The notes under the pieces were generated by a model, which worked only from the letters and a program-made list of their open reading frames with translations, was not told the origin of the DNA and searched no databases. This document shows, one piece after another, positions 11,301 through 39,230 of a stretch of DNA of 64,000 nt. Both the position numbers and the translations under genes were made by a program. Position 1 is the first letter of the stretch. Every line of letters begins with the position of its first letter. The DNA lies in contig NC_052505.1 of assembly GCF_014356525.2 (NCBI RefSeq), forward strand, positions 19,323,318 through 19,387,317. The letters are read 5' to 3'. This DNA is from Nilaparvata lugens. Taxonomy: Eukaryota; Arthropoda; Insecta; Hemiptera; Delphacidae.

Positions 11301-12821
11301 TACCGAGGATGGTTATACTCCTATTTTAAATTTAACAAGATCTTAGTAGGTCCAGTTTGCCAAGTTCTCAATTAAACCCTTGCGGAGCACGGGTTACCTG
11401 CTGGTCATAAATATTTTACAGCTCATACACTCCCAAGCTATACTGTGACTCATCAACTATCTTATTCCTAACTGAATAAATAGACACTTTATTGTCAATT
11501 CATTAATATTAAACTATCGAATTTAGATGCATTAGATTTAATCTAGATTAGATTTGATGATAGTTTCATGATCTCAGCAGGGAAAAGAATAAGATAATAC
11601 CAATCAATCAATCTTCAATAGGTGACATCATGGGAAAAAATAGCATGAGGAGATATCTCATGGTATAGGTCGTTTATGTTCCAAATTTCAAGCCGATTAC
11701 TGTCTATTATTACTGTGTTGTTGTGGTGAGAATGTTAGAACGGCACACAATGAGGGACTACCAGCGTCAAATAGCTTCACGAAAAAACCTACGTGGACTA
11801 TCGGCTTGAGTTAACAGTGACATTTGGAACATGAACGCCCCATACCATGGGATATCTTCTTATACTTTATTTTCTCTATGGTGACATCTTTTAAACACTA
11901 AATCAATTATTGGGTGGCTCGTTGGAGTAAGTGATAACGCCCGGGCTAATAATCAAGAGAACCCGAGTTCGAATCTCGACCGGGGCCAAAAGTTTATGAT
12001 CACAGCACGATCACATACGGCCACCCCGTCTTTCGGAGGAGACGATAAGCCGTCGGTCACGACTACCTAAAAAGTAGTCTTCATCTCTCATCATCATCCC
12101 TCTCACTCATTACCCACGCACAAGCCTAAGAAGAGCTTATGTGGGCATCACCCTCCGTATTATTATTATTATATTTTGTTTGATTGCATGATATATCTTA
12201 TTTACATTGTTAGAATTTCTCATTAATTCTGTTTTCAGTATTATGAATACTATGGAATGTCTATAGCTTAAGTAGATATCTCATGGTATAGGGCGTTTAT
12301 GACGTAACTTTTACTGTTATCTCAAGCCGATAGTTCACGTATTTCTTTCCCAAAAAGCTGTGTGACGCTGGTAACCTTTCATATTGTGCCGTTCATACAC
12401 TCTCACCCCAACAAAACAGTAAAAATCTACAATAATCGATAGTAATCGACTTGAGATAACAGTAAAAGCTGCGACATAAATGCCCTATACCATGGGATAT
12501 CTACTTACGCTATTGTTTCTCTATGGTCTTAGTCAGAGAGGGTGAGTATTTCATATTTTTCACAATTATATAGTCTGCAAGTCGTCATCTTAGTGTTGAA
12601 ACTTGATTTAATTATTCTCTGATAACTATTTTCTGAAATTATTGAAATTTCCAGGCTTCTGTTGAAACTTCTCTATTCTTTTTCAGGCGAAAGCTAATCA
12701 GTACCTTGAAACGATGGTTGATATTAATAAGAAGATATTGCCTTTCATCCAAAAAGAATTGAAAGAAGAAATGGCCAGCACAGAAACTGCGAAGATAAAA
12801 ACTGAGAAGGTTGAAACATGA
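2138..12821 (+). CDS. CCAR1: CCAR1/CCAR2-like cell division cycle and apoptosis regulator, C-terminal exons (gene span; partial)
   Basis: Six exons join in frame to give the last 281 residues of a CCAR-family protein. In order they encode a basic linker (KKKREK), the degenerate EF-hand-like segment containing AFVYFDQSQCGYILDKDLES, an acidic/polar linker, the ILYKGAVIDIEQLL segment, and a C-terminal coiled-coil-rich region ending in KVET then TGA. Vertebrate CCAR1 has the same order: EF-hand, KLL.KVV, VYNGA.VDV..LL, coiled coil. CCAR1 family proteins are nuclear co-activators that link nuclear receptors, p53 and Mediator, and take part in apoptosis signalling. All introns are GT-AG. The N-terminal S1-like, Nudix-like and SAP regions would lie left of the window. 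Insects usually carry a single CCAR1-like gene, so the symbol is by family. The converging neighbour is alpha-tubulin, 4.5 kb away. Confidence 0.93.
2550..3135 (+). mobile_element. LINE fragment (C-terminal RT region and 3' tail)
   Basis: Around 2570-2690 the plus strand reads in broken frames as SHLIYGLRLWGNSSEIKKAF and related residues, a signature of the domain after the reverse transcriptase in Jockey/CR1-like LINEs. It is followed by an A+T-rich tail ending aataaagattattgattattga at 3112-3135. The body is heavily truncated and shifted, so this is a dead copy in the first CCAR intron. Confidence 0.65.
3138..3250 (-). mobile_element. LINE 3' tail, minus strand
   Basis: The TTATTTATTTATTTATTGGA string read in reverse is an (AATA)n-type 3' tail preceded by a short unique segment (CAATAGCCTGTTTTTTC). 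It is typical of a severely 5'-truncated LINE. Confidence 0.4.
3490..3720 (+). mobile_element. Non-autonomous Helitron-like element (family H1)
   Basis: The 5' side has ATAATAAAG followed by a body shared with 11177-11404 and 55296-55531 (GACGCATCATCGCGTCTGAA, GGATGGTTATAGGTCT). The 3' side is the small hairpin CCCTTGCGGAGCACGGG followed by CTAG|T. A hairpin followed by CTRR is the Helitron 3' signature. No Rep/helicase is encoded. A few bases (AATGTTACC) are inserted near the 3' end. Confidence 0.65.
4095..4829 (+). mobile_element. 5'-truncated LINE (post-RT domain and 3' UTR)
   Basis: An open frame at 4124-4459 reads SVFMYGLVLWGCAPDVQRVF and on into a basic segment, the same post-RT domain as at 2570. 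It then continues, damaged, to a 3' UTR with GGAAACCTTAGAGGTTTCC (a 19-base near-palindrome) and ends aataaaacttttattctat at 4810-4829. It lies in the second CCAR intron, just before exon B. Confidence 0.7.
4917..5079 (+). CDS. CCAR1: CCAR exon B
   Basis: This exon has 54 codons plus one base (phase 1 at its 3' end). It starts IKKLVQKVV after ttttgtag, continuing the helix after the EF-hand. It ends in a charged segment (DKDKETEKDGDSK) and the donor GCAG|gtaggt. Confidence 0.92.
5155..5334 (-). repeat. Fragment of the GACCGAGCGAAGTGAGGTC repeat family
   Basis: GACCGAGCGAAGTGAGGTCT with TCAAGTCGACGG and AACGCGGTAATAGATTTTGA is the inverse of blocks at 27060-27490 and 63430-63615. The hairpin-forming GAGCGAAGTGAGGTC end suggests a Helitron-like 3' terminus, but I cannot define both ends. 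Confidence 0.5.
5538..6716 (+). mobile_element. Element X, copy 1 (contains a mariner-type MITE)
   Basis: From TGTAACCAGGATGCCTCC to ATGACCAGGTGACA this is homologous, in the opposite orientation, to 32150-33015. Shared blocks include AACTGATCTAGTGAAATTGG, CTTATTCAATAATACAATTC and CCTTTTCACCAGAACAG. Its ends resemble each other inverted (TGTAACCAGG / TGTCACCTGG). There is no ORF. It is 5'-interrupted MITE-A's insert and itself carries 6399-6679. Confidence 0.65.
6399..6679. mobile_element. mariner-type MITE with TA target duplication
   Basis: The ends read CGGGTGATCAAAAAGTCTTT and, inverted, ACAGAGTGATCAAAAAGTCC. They are flanked by TA on both sides (6397-6398, 6680-6681). The TGATCAAAAAGT core is typical of mariner-like terminal repeats. 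It is 281 bp and lacks a transposase. The homologous site in element X copy 2 (about 32171-32190) is unoccupied. Confidence 0.85.
6877..6978 (+). CDS. CCAR1: CCAR exon C (serine/acidic linker)
   Basis: This exon has 102 bases, phase 1 at both ends, between tatttgtcag and AAAG|gtaggt. It encodes a Gly split by the intron, then NKSLLPIFRFETDS and a Ser/Asp-rich stretch. Only its fit in phase and position supports it, because this linker is poorly conserved. Confidence 0.85.
6997..7154. mobile_element. Foldback MITE
   Basis: TTACAACACTACAGGTAATG on the left is repeated inverted on the right (CATTACCTGTAGCGTTGTAA), and the inner GAAAATGAGAAT also pairs. It begins 18 bases after the CCAR exon C donor. 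Confidence 0.7.
7355..8150 (-). mobile_element. 5'-truncated LINE, minus strand
   Basis: A 145-codon minus-strand frame (8141-7704) holds MGYGLQGWGFASNVYLRRIS, then the basic helix VQRKILRLV, then LPDNCAEFVNMRLMKRNLK. This is the C-terminal domain after the RT of CR1/Jockey-like LINEs. It is followed by about 320 bp of 3' UTR and an (ATTCT)n tail at 7355-7385, read on the minus strand. The RT itself is missing. Confidence 0.75.
8260..8379 (+). CDS. CCAR1: CCAR exon D (VIDIEQLL segment)
   Basis: This exon has 120 bases, phase 1 at both ends, with acceptor atttttcag and donor TATG|gtaagc. RILYKGAVIDIEQLLNQLNR matches the vertebrate VYNGAMVDVGSLLQKLEK region closely, followed by a heptad-like charged helix. 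Confidence 0.93.
8407..8623. mobile_element. MITE-B, both ends present
   Basis: The left end is TATAGTGAGGTCCACGTTAT and the right end is the inverted ATAATGTGGACCACACTATA. Internal blocks (TATCCTTGTCTATCTTTCGA, AATTGGCATCGCTATTCTTC) recur in about ten other places in the window. No ORF; probably TA-flanked. It starts about 28 bp after CCAR exon D. Confidence 0.75.
8888..9227 (+). repeat. Tandem duplication, period about 175 bp
   Basis: GTAATGAGATCGAGCCCGCA through TTATACAAAGCATT is repeated almost unchanged from about 9064. Differences are a short GGCCTA insertion and point changes. The second copy runs directly into LINE coding sequence at about 9228, so the duplicated unit may itself be TE-derived. 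Confidence 0.75.
9228..9930 (+). mobile_element. LINE C-terminus (family R) split by an insertion
   Basis: 9230-9448 encodes GSETWVLTAGDMQRLKVFER and on to RRMGHMLSIN. The protein resumes in another frame at 9712-9915 with MGDGRVVKCIWKE, then CRPRNRWTNDVERDLRTLGV and NWRRQAEDRDRW. This is the characteristic end of RTE/Jockey-type LINE proteins (GRPR.RW.DDV then WR..A.DR..W). About 250 bp of unrelated sequence lies between. Degraded. Confidence 0.75.
9449..9700 (-). mobile_element. Insertion with LINE/SINE-type 3' tail
   Basis: It starts TTGATTGATTAGCTGCC and contains the block CTAGGAGGGCGAGGTTAGGG, then an A-rich stretch. Read on the minus strand it ends in a (CAAT)n tail, as do the copies at 21455-21535 and 60631-60715. 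It interrupts the LINE reading frame. Confidence 0.55.
10190..10365. repeat. G+C-rich imperfect hairpin
   Basis: CTTCATGTTGGCCTAATGAC near the left and GGGTCAACATGTGGATTAGG near the right are imperfect inverted copies, with CCAGCGTC/GCTGGC blocks inside. It contrasts with the A+T-rich intron around it and is probably a MITE relic. Confidence 0.45.
10498..10613 (+). CDS. CCAR1: CCAR exon E (coiled coil)
   Basis: This exon has 116 bases. It enters at phase 1 after gttttttcag and leaves at phase 0 before gtatatt. The product is a charged helical segment (VNLKDIKAELKGVKEKLSNN) consistent with the CCAR coiled coil. Confidence 0.9.
10735..11090 (+). mobile_element. Non-autonomous Helitron-like element (family H2)
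   Basis: This shares ATTCGATTGCACTAGGTATG, TGGGAAAACTCGCTGAACGA and GTGAGTGAGCGAGCG with 46947-47560. It ends in the hairpin GAGCGAAGCTC followed by GGTGCCCCGATATTA. Similar ends are widespread in insect Helitron-like repeats. The left end is diverged. Confidence 0.6.
11177..11404 (+). mobile_element. Non-autonomous Helitron-like element (family H1), good ends
   Basis: The 5' end is A|TCTATATTATAATAAAGG and the 3' end is CCCTTGCGGAGCACGGG, then TTACCTG, then CTGG|T. TC at the start, a hairpin plus CTRR at the end, and insertion between A and T are all Helitron hallmarks. About 228 bp, non-coding. Confidence 0.75.
11629..11880. mobile_element. MITE-A with 7-bp TSD GTGACAT
   Basis: Self-complementary element of 252 bp. 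The left end is CATGGGAAAAAATAGCATGA and the right end TTTATTTTCTCTATG. It is flanked by GTGACAT at 11622-11628 and 11881-11887. The subterminal block GATATCTCATGGTATAGG pairs with CCATACCATGGGATATC. Confidence 0.85.
11911..12173 (+). mobile_element. tRNA-derived SINE (type S2)
   Basis: The head carries pol III promoter-like boxes: TGGCTCGTTGGAGTAAG as A box, and GAGTTCGAATCTC as B box at 11964-11976. A body with GACGATAAGCCGTCGGTCAC follows, and the element ends in (TAT)n. No clear target duplication is visible. Intron E-F of CCAR, same strand. Confidence 0.75.
12250..12525. mobile_element. MITE-A copy
   Basis: Arms AAGTAGATATCTCATGGTAT and its inverted partner ATACCATGGGATATCTACTT enclose the canonical body (AGCTGTGTGACGCTGGTA, CCCCAACAAAACAG). 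The right end TTGTTTCTCTATG is intact; the left end is diverged and shows no clear 7-bp duplication. It lies about 160 bp before the last CCAR exon. Confidence 0.8.
12687..12821 (+). CDS. CCAR1: CCAR terminal exon with stop
   Basis: This exon has 44 codons plus TGA (12819-12821) after tctttttcag. It encodes NQYLETMVDINKKILPFIQK, equivalent to the vertebrate LNKTIRNLSTVMDEIHTVLKK helix, and a lysine-rich tail. Confidence 0.92.
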   Translation, partial: AKANQYLETMVDINKKILPFIQKELKEEMASTETAKIKTEKVET

Positions 12822-13200
12822 GATGGATATCATCAAGACTGATCTTCGCCAAGGCTAAGTGTTCAGCCAAAGTTTCAACTCTGTTTCAACTATTTATATT
12901 TTTGCTATTTGAGATAGTTGCAGAGGAAATCTTAGTTTATTGATAGACTGGATGTAATCAATTACATATTGCAGAGACCGTTTTAATACTCATTAAATTC
13001 ATTTAGGTTAGGCCTTTCCAAAGCAATAATAGTAGAAATAGAATACAGTAAAAGTGTTTCTAATTTATGTGTTTAATTCCAAGTGATTGAACTACAGTTG
13101 CCACAGACGATGCTAATGGAAACCACAGTTCTTTTCTCTCCCTTTGTCTCAAACTGTTTGATTTTTTGTTTCAAATAAAATTTAGTAAGTTTACAAACAG
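12822..13200 (+). other. CCAR1: CCAR 3' UTR with candidate poly(A) signal
   Basis: There is no TE signature directly after the stop. The first AATAAA is at 13174-13179, followed by a T-rich stretch (TACGTTTGTTTTTG) that could serve as the downstream element. Other AATAAA copies lie further on (about 13995), so the true end is uncertain. Confidence 0.5.
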
Positions 13201-14226
13201 GTACTAAATACGTTTGTTTTTGTATTCATTAAATATATTTGTTTTTCAACTCTTCAATTATAAATTACTGTATGATATTCAGTTTTGGTAAGCACATGAA
13301 ACATGAGCTTATTGTAAAAAATTTGGTATTATTTAAAATTGAATACTTTTTGAAGCAGTTATTTAATTTTGATTAAACATACATTTTGTTGGCTTTATCT
13401 ATCTTGATAATTGTTATAAATTGCATAATTTTTTAGTAGATCAGTGCTTATTAGAGTAAGTACCTAGATTGCTAGCTTGTTTTATGCTGAAAACTGTGTT
13501 TTCCAAAATTGAAGATTCTAAGAAAACTTTTTAAGGAATATTGATAATGTATTATTATTTAAAATAATTAAATTGATAATTAATTATTCATTTAATTAAA
13601 TTAACTAAATTATTATTAAATTATCACATTATTATAAGATAGTTTTCTAGCTTGTTTTATTATGATGAAAGCTGTGTTCTCCAAAATTTGAGATTCTAAG
13701 AAAACTTTTCAAGTAATATTGATAAAATTTATTATTTACCAACTATTATTGTCTTTGGAGTATGAATTTAATTTTGTTATAATTTTTTTCACCAACTACT
13801 GTTTAATGCTGTGTTGATAAATATTTTTCAATAGAGCCTATTGACTAAACTTTTATTTGAATTGGACTAGTCGATAAAGCATTTTACCTTAGATTTAATA
13901 GAGTTGATCGCAGTATATTTTTTCTACTTTATTATCAATGTTGAAAAATACTACAACATTCTACAAACTACTCTAATTCATTGACAGGTTTGCAATAAAT
14001 TTGTTTAGAGGAAGTGCTAAAAACTGTCTTAATTTTTCCACTCTCCTACCCAATAAAACATAATATCCTTCACTGAATAACTTGTTCCAGTATAATATGA
14101 TATTCAAATATTTTACTTATTTGATGTTTGTCGTTTGCGTCTAAGTAGTTAGAAATTTCGCAACAGGATATTTTCTCCAAGTCTCAACTTATTTCATACA
14201 AACTATGCTTCCAACTTTGAGATTTA
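13200..14226. other. A+T-rich intergenic DNA with a diverged tandem repeat
   Basis: CTAGCTTGTTTTATGCTGAA through GATTCTAAGAAAACTTTT (13474 on) recurs from about 13650 with a period near 176 bp. Between the copies is a run of TAATTAAATTAA-type sequence. I see no coding potential. Confidence 0.5.
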
Positions 14227-14577
14227 GGGCCGGTTTCCGAGCTCAGGATTTAGCTAAGTTCTAGACTTTTGAGCAGCTGGAGTCAGAAAATTGGCTTTAC
14301 AAAACGATGCGTAGTTGTAGTCCACGATTAAATTAAAGCTAGAAAATTGAACACAAAATAAAATAAAGAGAAAATAGTGCAGTTTCAGCTATTTTGAATT
14401 AGTTATGAATTTTTAATTTCGCCAAGAAAAAACGTTTCCAATTATATAAATGAGAAAATGAAGATTACCATAAAAACTACAATATAATTATACGCCCCGT
14501 TTCGGAAAGCCAATTTTCTGACTCCAGCTGCTCAAAAGTCTAGAACTTAGCTAAATCCCGAGCTCGGAAACCATCCC
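14227..14577. mobile_element. PIF/Harbinger-like MITE with TTA TSD
   Basis: The ends are inverted GGGCCGGTTTCCGAGCTC repeats continuing for about 60 bp (TTCTAGACTTTTGAGCAGCT, GAGTCAGAAAATTGGCTTT). They are flanked by TTA at 14224-14226 and 14578-14580. A 3-bp TWA duplication with ends starting GGGCC fits PIF/Harbinger. A longer relative lies at 51663-52211. Confidence 0.8.
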
Positions 14578-16368
14578 TTAGTACTCAAAAGTTCTGAAGT
14601 GTACCTCTTTTTAAAGTTAATCCTTTTATAACGTAAACAGCAGGAAAACTCAGTAAACTTGGTACATTTCATTACATTTGTAGGTAACAGGCTGAAGATT
14701 TTTTCAAAAGATTGTTCAGTATTCAAGACTTTGGATTATGATAGGAGCAAATAACACACAGTATTGTAATCATGATAAATAAATATTTATTTCAACGTTT
14801 CGTATTAACCGCGTAGTATAAAAATGCAAAATATCGTTAACAAGTTGGAATCATTGATATAATTTGAGATAACATTTTTACTAATGAAAATTATTAAAAC
14901 TAGGCGCCCATAATTGGCTGCTTCCTAATATCTACTACAAATAGCATATCATAGGAAAGCTGCGGTTAAATAAGATTAATACAATTATATTTACCAACAA
15001 GAAGGCACTGTTTTATAAAAATTAAAATACATCAAATTAGGATATCACCGTGCATCACTAAATGCTATTTCATAAATTATAAATCTATTGAGTATATTCA
15101 ATAACGTAGTGATGATTCGTTGTGAGAAACTCATTTTAAAATAAATATATATTATTAATAGAATAAATAAATATAGTCCAATATCTAAAAATTATTTTAT
15201 AGATTAAAATCATAATTTGAAATTGAAGTACAGTTACAACTATGAATACTACTCACATAGGGTATAGATTATCATGTTAAGTTGAACTTTTATTTTCCAA
15301 CTCAATAGTGAGACTGTGTGCAATTGAATTGATGCCACAATATTGGAAATATAATATTAAACCGTAGCAGTACAGTAGATTGCGTTATTTGGTATTGTGA
15401 ATATTTATAGGGTGAACGTGTACTGTACGGTAATTTAAATATAGTTTCTGCCAATATTTTTACAATTATTTTTGAAAACAGGATGAGCGTAAAATAGTTA
15501 CAGTGTACATTTCACAATCAAAAATATTTGCATCTATACAGAAATAAAATACATAAATTGTGTTTTAGCTTGTATTTCAGAACTTGTTTTAGAGTCATAA
15601 TTGGAATGGTGAACTCAATGTTCGTTTTTTGATCGAAGAATAGAAATGTCAGCTTTATGGATAGCATTACAGTATATTATACCAGTTGAGATAAAAATAT
15701 AAGAATATTGATTGTTGGAATAAAAATTAACAGGTTCATTCTGTTCAACTTAATCGATCTCAAACGATTTTTTGAAAATTTCTTTGGTACATTAGCTAAG
15801 GCATGCACATACAGTGCTTTAAATAAGGGAATTTCGATATCAGAAATACTTTGACAAAAAATAAACATCATACAACATGAACTAACCTACAATACCTAAA
15901 ACATAAATTTCCTTTCTTTATAAATATAAGTTAAGTGTGTTTGAAAACTGTGTAGGCCTATTGTTTTTCTTTATTATGTACAACATTTTCTACGGGTCTT
16001 ATCAAACAATATTTTCAATTAGAATTCAGAATGGATTCAAACGGTACCGGTAGGCTACTTAAATATAATTATATAGTCGGTCAATGATTTAATAAAATGC
16101 AGGGTGAAATTATTGGATTATTTATGAACGCAGATTAATATTGGAATATTGGTAGAGTAGGCATTATTGATATTCCAATTAACAGATTTTCCAAGTCAAA
16201 AAATAATTATAATCGTTGTTGGACATCATGTCATTTAATAGACTGCCACAAGCTTGGGCGGAAGCTCCGTTCCACTTGTTCAGAAATTTTTTTTGTATAT
16301 TGTGGGCTCATTTTGAGTTTAAGCCACCAGCTGATTCAATTCAGTTTTAGCTTTTACTGTGCAAACGG
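14578..16368. other. Intergenic DNA, nothing recognised
   Basis: Strongly A+T-rich sequence between the 3' ends of the two genes. The longest open frame (15677-15871, minus) has no recognisable motif and a biased composition. No RNA gene, clear repeat boundary or splice-bounded exon was seen. Confidence 0.5.
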
Positions 16369-16567
16369 GCCCAAGCACTCCGTAGACAAAGCCATAGTGG
16401 ATTCTGGTGACGTCAGCACAGGTAGGGCTCCTACACCAATAACAATTTGTTGAAATCAGCTGATCTATATCAGCTAGTGATTTTATTGGTGTAGGAGCCC
16501 TACCTGTGCTGACGTCATCATCAACCACCTGTCTTGCACTATGGTTTTGTTTAGGGTGGTAGTGGCC
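16369..16567. mobile_element. Foldback MITE with near-perfect inner stem
   Basis: GTGACGTCAGCACAGGTAGG followed by GCTCCTACACCAATAA (about 16410-16445) is repeated inverted at about 16482-16518 with almost no mismatch. The outer part (GACAAAGCCATAGTG / CACTATGGTTTTGT) pairs less well. There is no clear TSD. Confidence 0.75.
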
Positions 16568-16787
16568 CAAGTAAGTCTGAGAACTATGTATAAGCTATTC
16601 GTCAATTTATTAATTTTTCAACTATTTGGTTTTTGTAGATGAATTACAGTAGATATCATGGTTTAGCATTAAACGAAGATGGTGTATATGGCTCTTAAGT
16701 TTGTCTGAGAGCTAAGTTAAAGCTATCAGTTTCAGATACTGTTGCTGGTGAAATGTTGAGATATCTATCCATAATGAAAACTTTGGG

Positions 16788-16972
16788 TTGTTGTCAAAAA
16801 TATCACTTCTATAAGTAAAAATATAAATCTCAGCACCCTTTTAAATTATTTTGTCACAACATTTTTCGGACATTAATGCTATTTTCATGTCGAAATATGT
16901 TGTGACAAAATAATTTAAAAGGGTTCTGAGATTTATATTAAAAGTAGCCCTAAAGAAAAGACATTTCTATAA
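16788..16972. repeat. Foldback of the GGGCTACTTTT family
   Basis: AAATATAAATCTCAGCACCC and AATTATTTTGTCACAACAT are repeated inverted around an apex containing TTTTTCGGACATTAATGCTATTTTCATG. The right arm ends TTAAAAGTAGCCCTAAA, the inverse of the GGGCTACTTTTA head seen at 21546, 37168 and 56082. Confidence 0.7.
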
Positions 16973-16984
16973 GCTATCAGTTTG

Positions 16985-17278
16985 TTTATCAATTTTATAG
17001 GCATCTAGTATTTTTCTTGTGGAAAATGCAGAAGGCTGTATAGATAAAAATTTCAATTCGTTAATTTATCGATTTTATAGGCATCTAGTATTTTTCTTGC
17101 ACAAAATGCAGAAGGCAGTAATAGTTGTTTCAATTCGTTAATCTATTAATTTTAAAGGCATCTAGTATTTTTCTTGTAGAAAATGCAGAAGGCAGTAATA
17201 GTTGTTTCAATTCGTTTATCTATCAATTTTAAAGGCATCTACCATTTTTTTTTTTTTGTAGAAAAGGCAGTAGATAGT
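16985..17278. repeat. Four tandem copies of a ~78-80-bp unit, 3' of alpha-tubulin
   Basis: AGGCATCTAGTATTTTTCTT occurs at about 17000, 17079 and 17156, and as AGGCATCTACCATTTTTTTT at 17233. Each copy is followed by AAAATGCAGAAGGC-GTA and a TTTCAATTCGTT block. The array starts about 55 bp downstream of the tubulin stop on the minus strand, so it is in or just beyond the 3' UTR. Confidence 0.85.
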
Positions 17279-17295
17279 TGTTGGGTGTTTAAAAA

Positions 17296-17301
17296 TTTAT
17301 T
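17296..17301 (-). terminator. Candidate poly(A) signal of alpha-tubulin
   Basis: Minus-strand AATAAA (TTTATT on the plus strand) lies about 35 bases after the stop codon. If used, the 3' UTR would be only about 60 nt and would end before the 79-bp tandem array. Confidence 0.45.
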
Positions 17302-17335
17302 AGTGTGGTGATGCTGGTGTTTTTAGTGGCAGTTT

Positions 17336-37108
<19,773 letters not shown>

Positions 37109-37154
37109 CTAAAGACACAAAACACATAAACTAATTGCTTAACTAAAAGAGACT

Positions 37155-37325
37155 TCACTCACATGGGCTACTTTTAATAAATTAATAAAAACAATATAAA
37201 ATCTTGAAATACCCTCTATTTTTAAAAACTTTTAAATAGTTCAACAACTAGTTCCGACACTTAAGTCATTTTCAAATTTTCAAACTAGTTGTTGAACTAT
37301 TTTAAAGTTTTTAAAAATAAAGAGA
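37155..37325. repeat. GGGCTACTTTT foldback with apex stem-loop
   Basis: The head GGGCTACTTTTAATAAATTA is followed by stem TTTTTAAAAACTTTTAAATA, then GTTCAACAAC, apex TAGTTCCGACACTTAAGTCATTTTC, and the inverted stem GTTGAACTATTTTAAAGTTT. It lies just upstream of the first tubulin exon found. Confidence 0.7.
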
Positions 37326-37702
37326 TTGACAATGGTGTAATAACCGAAACCGGTCTTTCTAATTATCAATAAATCAGTGGTTTTTTGACAATTTCTTAGT
37401 CTTTTTCATTCAATATGAATAATTACCACAATATCAACTTCTCAACTACACAACAAATAAAGGGTACTTCAAGATTTTTATATTGTTCTTATTAAACTAA
37501 TTGCTTTATTTCAAGGGTAGTAATTAGTTTGTGATGAAAGTATTATTTTACTTTCACGTGATGTGATTTTCACGTATTCAAGTGATAGTGGAGTGCAGAA
37601 TATTGCCTTAGAGAAAAGATTGCATAAAAATATATCTTATTGAAAAAAATTAGTGTTTTATATATTTATTGAGCATTATTTTATGACTATAGAGATTGAG
37701 AG

Positions 37703-37764
37703 AATAAGACGTTGATGTTGTCAATACCACTTTAAAGTGGTATTGACAACATCAACGTCTTATT
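37703..37764. repeat. Perfect 62-bp palindrome
   Basis: The 31-base arm starting AATAAGACGTTGATGTTGTC is followed immediately by its exact reverse complement, with no spacer; the centre TTT|AAA lies between 37733 and 37734. Pairing stops abruptly at both outer ends. Confidence 0.97.
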
Positions 37765-38009
37765 ATGGAGAAATACAAATACATCTCATACCATAAAATC
37801 AAATTATGACTATAGAAATGTTTATATTATAAAGACTTAGTCATCACCAGGCACCAGATCTAGCAATCATTGCAATTAAACCAAAATCGTTAAAATTTGG
37901 CAAGCAAGTTCCGTTAATTGAAACTCCTGCCGTGTATTAGGAACATACTCGTATGAATACGCTTGAAATTGGTGTTTATTTGTTGACTTTCTTTACAATT
38001 TTATTATTT

Positions 38010-38705
38010 CATGGTATAGGGTGCTCACGTTCCAAAATAATTCACTGTAATGTTATTCTGACCCTGCTCCGCAAAGGTCTGTTAAAAGCACAAATTAATA
38101 GATTACCGTGAATGTAGTTTTATAGTTCTATGCTGATATATATTAATAGTACTGACAAATAATGTGATAATTTATGGAAAAACTATTCCATTGGGCTTCT
38201 ATCTTACGTGAACTTTGTATCACAAATTGAATGAATTTGTTTCAATTATAAAAAGATTAATTAATTGATTAATAAAAATAAAAATAGGCCGATAACTATC
38301 CTCTATAAATTGAGAAACTTCAAGTAAAATTTCAAATTATCAGTTCTGTAGTTTAGACATGATGATACGTCAAACGTGTATTTTGTATCCTCAACGTGTG
38401 AGCCAATTCCTTGATTTATAAATTTTAGTATAGATTTCTATAGACTATTGTCGATTATTACTGTCTTGGCCGGGTGAGAGTGTATGTGCGACTACACGTC
38501 ATAATGAGAGACTACCAGCAGAGAGGGAAGAATACAGCTCTTGTATATTCTTGTTGTATTCCTTCCTCTCTGCTACCTACTATACCAGCCATACAGCTTC
38601 ACGAAAAATAACTATACTTGGACTATCGGTTAGGCGTAACAGTGAAATTTGGAACATAAGCGCCTCACCATGAGACATATTCTTATGATATTTTTTCTCT
38701 ATGAT
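38010..38705. mobile_element. MITE-A relics, one with a small foldback inserted
   Basis: 38010-38060 holds a left-arm piece (CATGGTATAGGGTGCTCACG). 38440-38705 is a body and right half (AGAGTGTATGTGCGACTACA, GGACTATCGGTTAGGCGTAA, TTTTTTCTCTATGATAG). At 38516-38585 a hairpin (AGAGAGGGAAGAATACA ... TGTATTCCTTCCTCTCT) interrupts the conserved GACTACCAGC-TCACATAGC segment. Confidence 0.6.
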
Positions 38706-38994
38706 AGGCCTGCCTATTTTTGCCATGTCAATGAATAAATAATGTTACTCCCACATATCAATATCAGTGGAAGGGTCCCGTAGGCTACAGTGAGAATACT
38801 AGTGACCCCCCCCCCGGTCTGGAGAGCTCGAACATTAACAATATTGTATACTTATTTTGAAATCAGCAAATTGTAATTATATTTATGTAGATCAAAATAA
38901 CGTTATAGGTTGATCTATGTATGGTTAATGGGTATGTGCCCCATCTTTGAAAATGATTATCAAAAATATCCTTCCCATTAGCACTCTCAGAGAA

Positions 38995-39225
38995 TGAGAG
39001 AGTGGGTGTGTGAGAAAGAGAGAGCTTGAGAGAGCGAGAGTGTGTAGAAGAGAGAGGGAATGGTAGAGAATGACGAAATCACGGCGTAAGGATAATGGAC
39101 CAATGGCAGACCACAGCAAACCACGCCTCCCAGCTCCCCATTCCTCCTCTGATTGGTGGATTGGAATGCCTACTGGTATAGTTTTCAATTCTGCCGGTAG
39201 GTGGCTCCAGTTACTGGGTCATAAT
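38995..39225 (+). repeat. Repeat family Y, copy 2
   Basis: A G/A-rich lead-in (GAGAGAGCTTGAGAGAGCGA) is followed by GGTAGAGAATGACGAAATCA, GATAATGGACCAATGGCAGA, TCTGATTGGTGGATTGGAAT and CCGGTAGGTGGCTCCAGTTA. It matches 20960-21195 in order. Confidence 0.6.
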
Positions 39226-39230
39226 ATATT

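Noticed and set aside
37150..37160. CAT|gtgagt on the minus strand as the tubulin start exon
   Set aside because: The exon would end in AT rather than ATG, and joining it to AGGGAATGC destroys the frame.
38660..38675. Minus-strand ATG|gtgagg as the tubulin start exon
   Set aside because: It lies inside a MITE-A right arm (CACCATGAGACATATTC), so the match comes from the repeat sequence.
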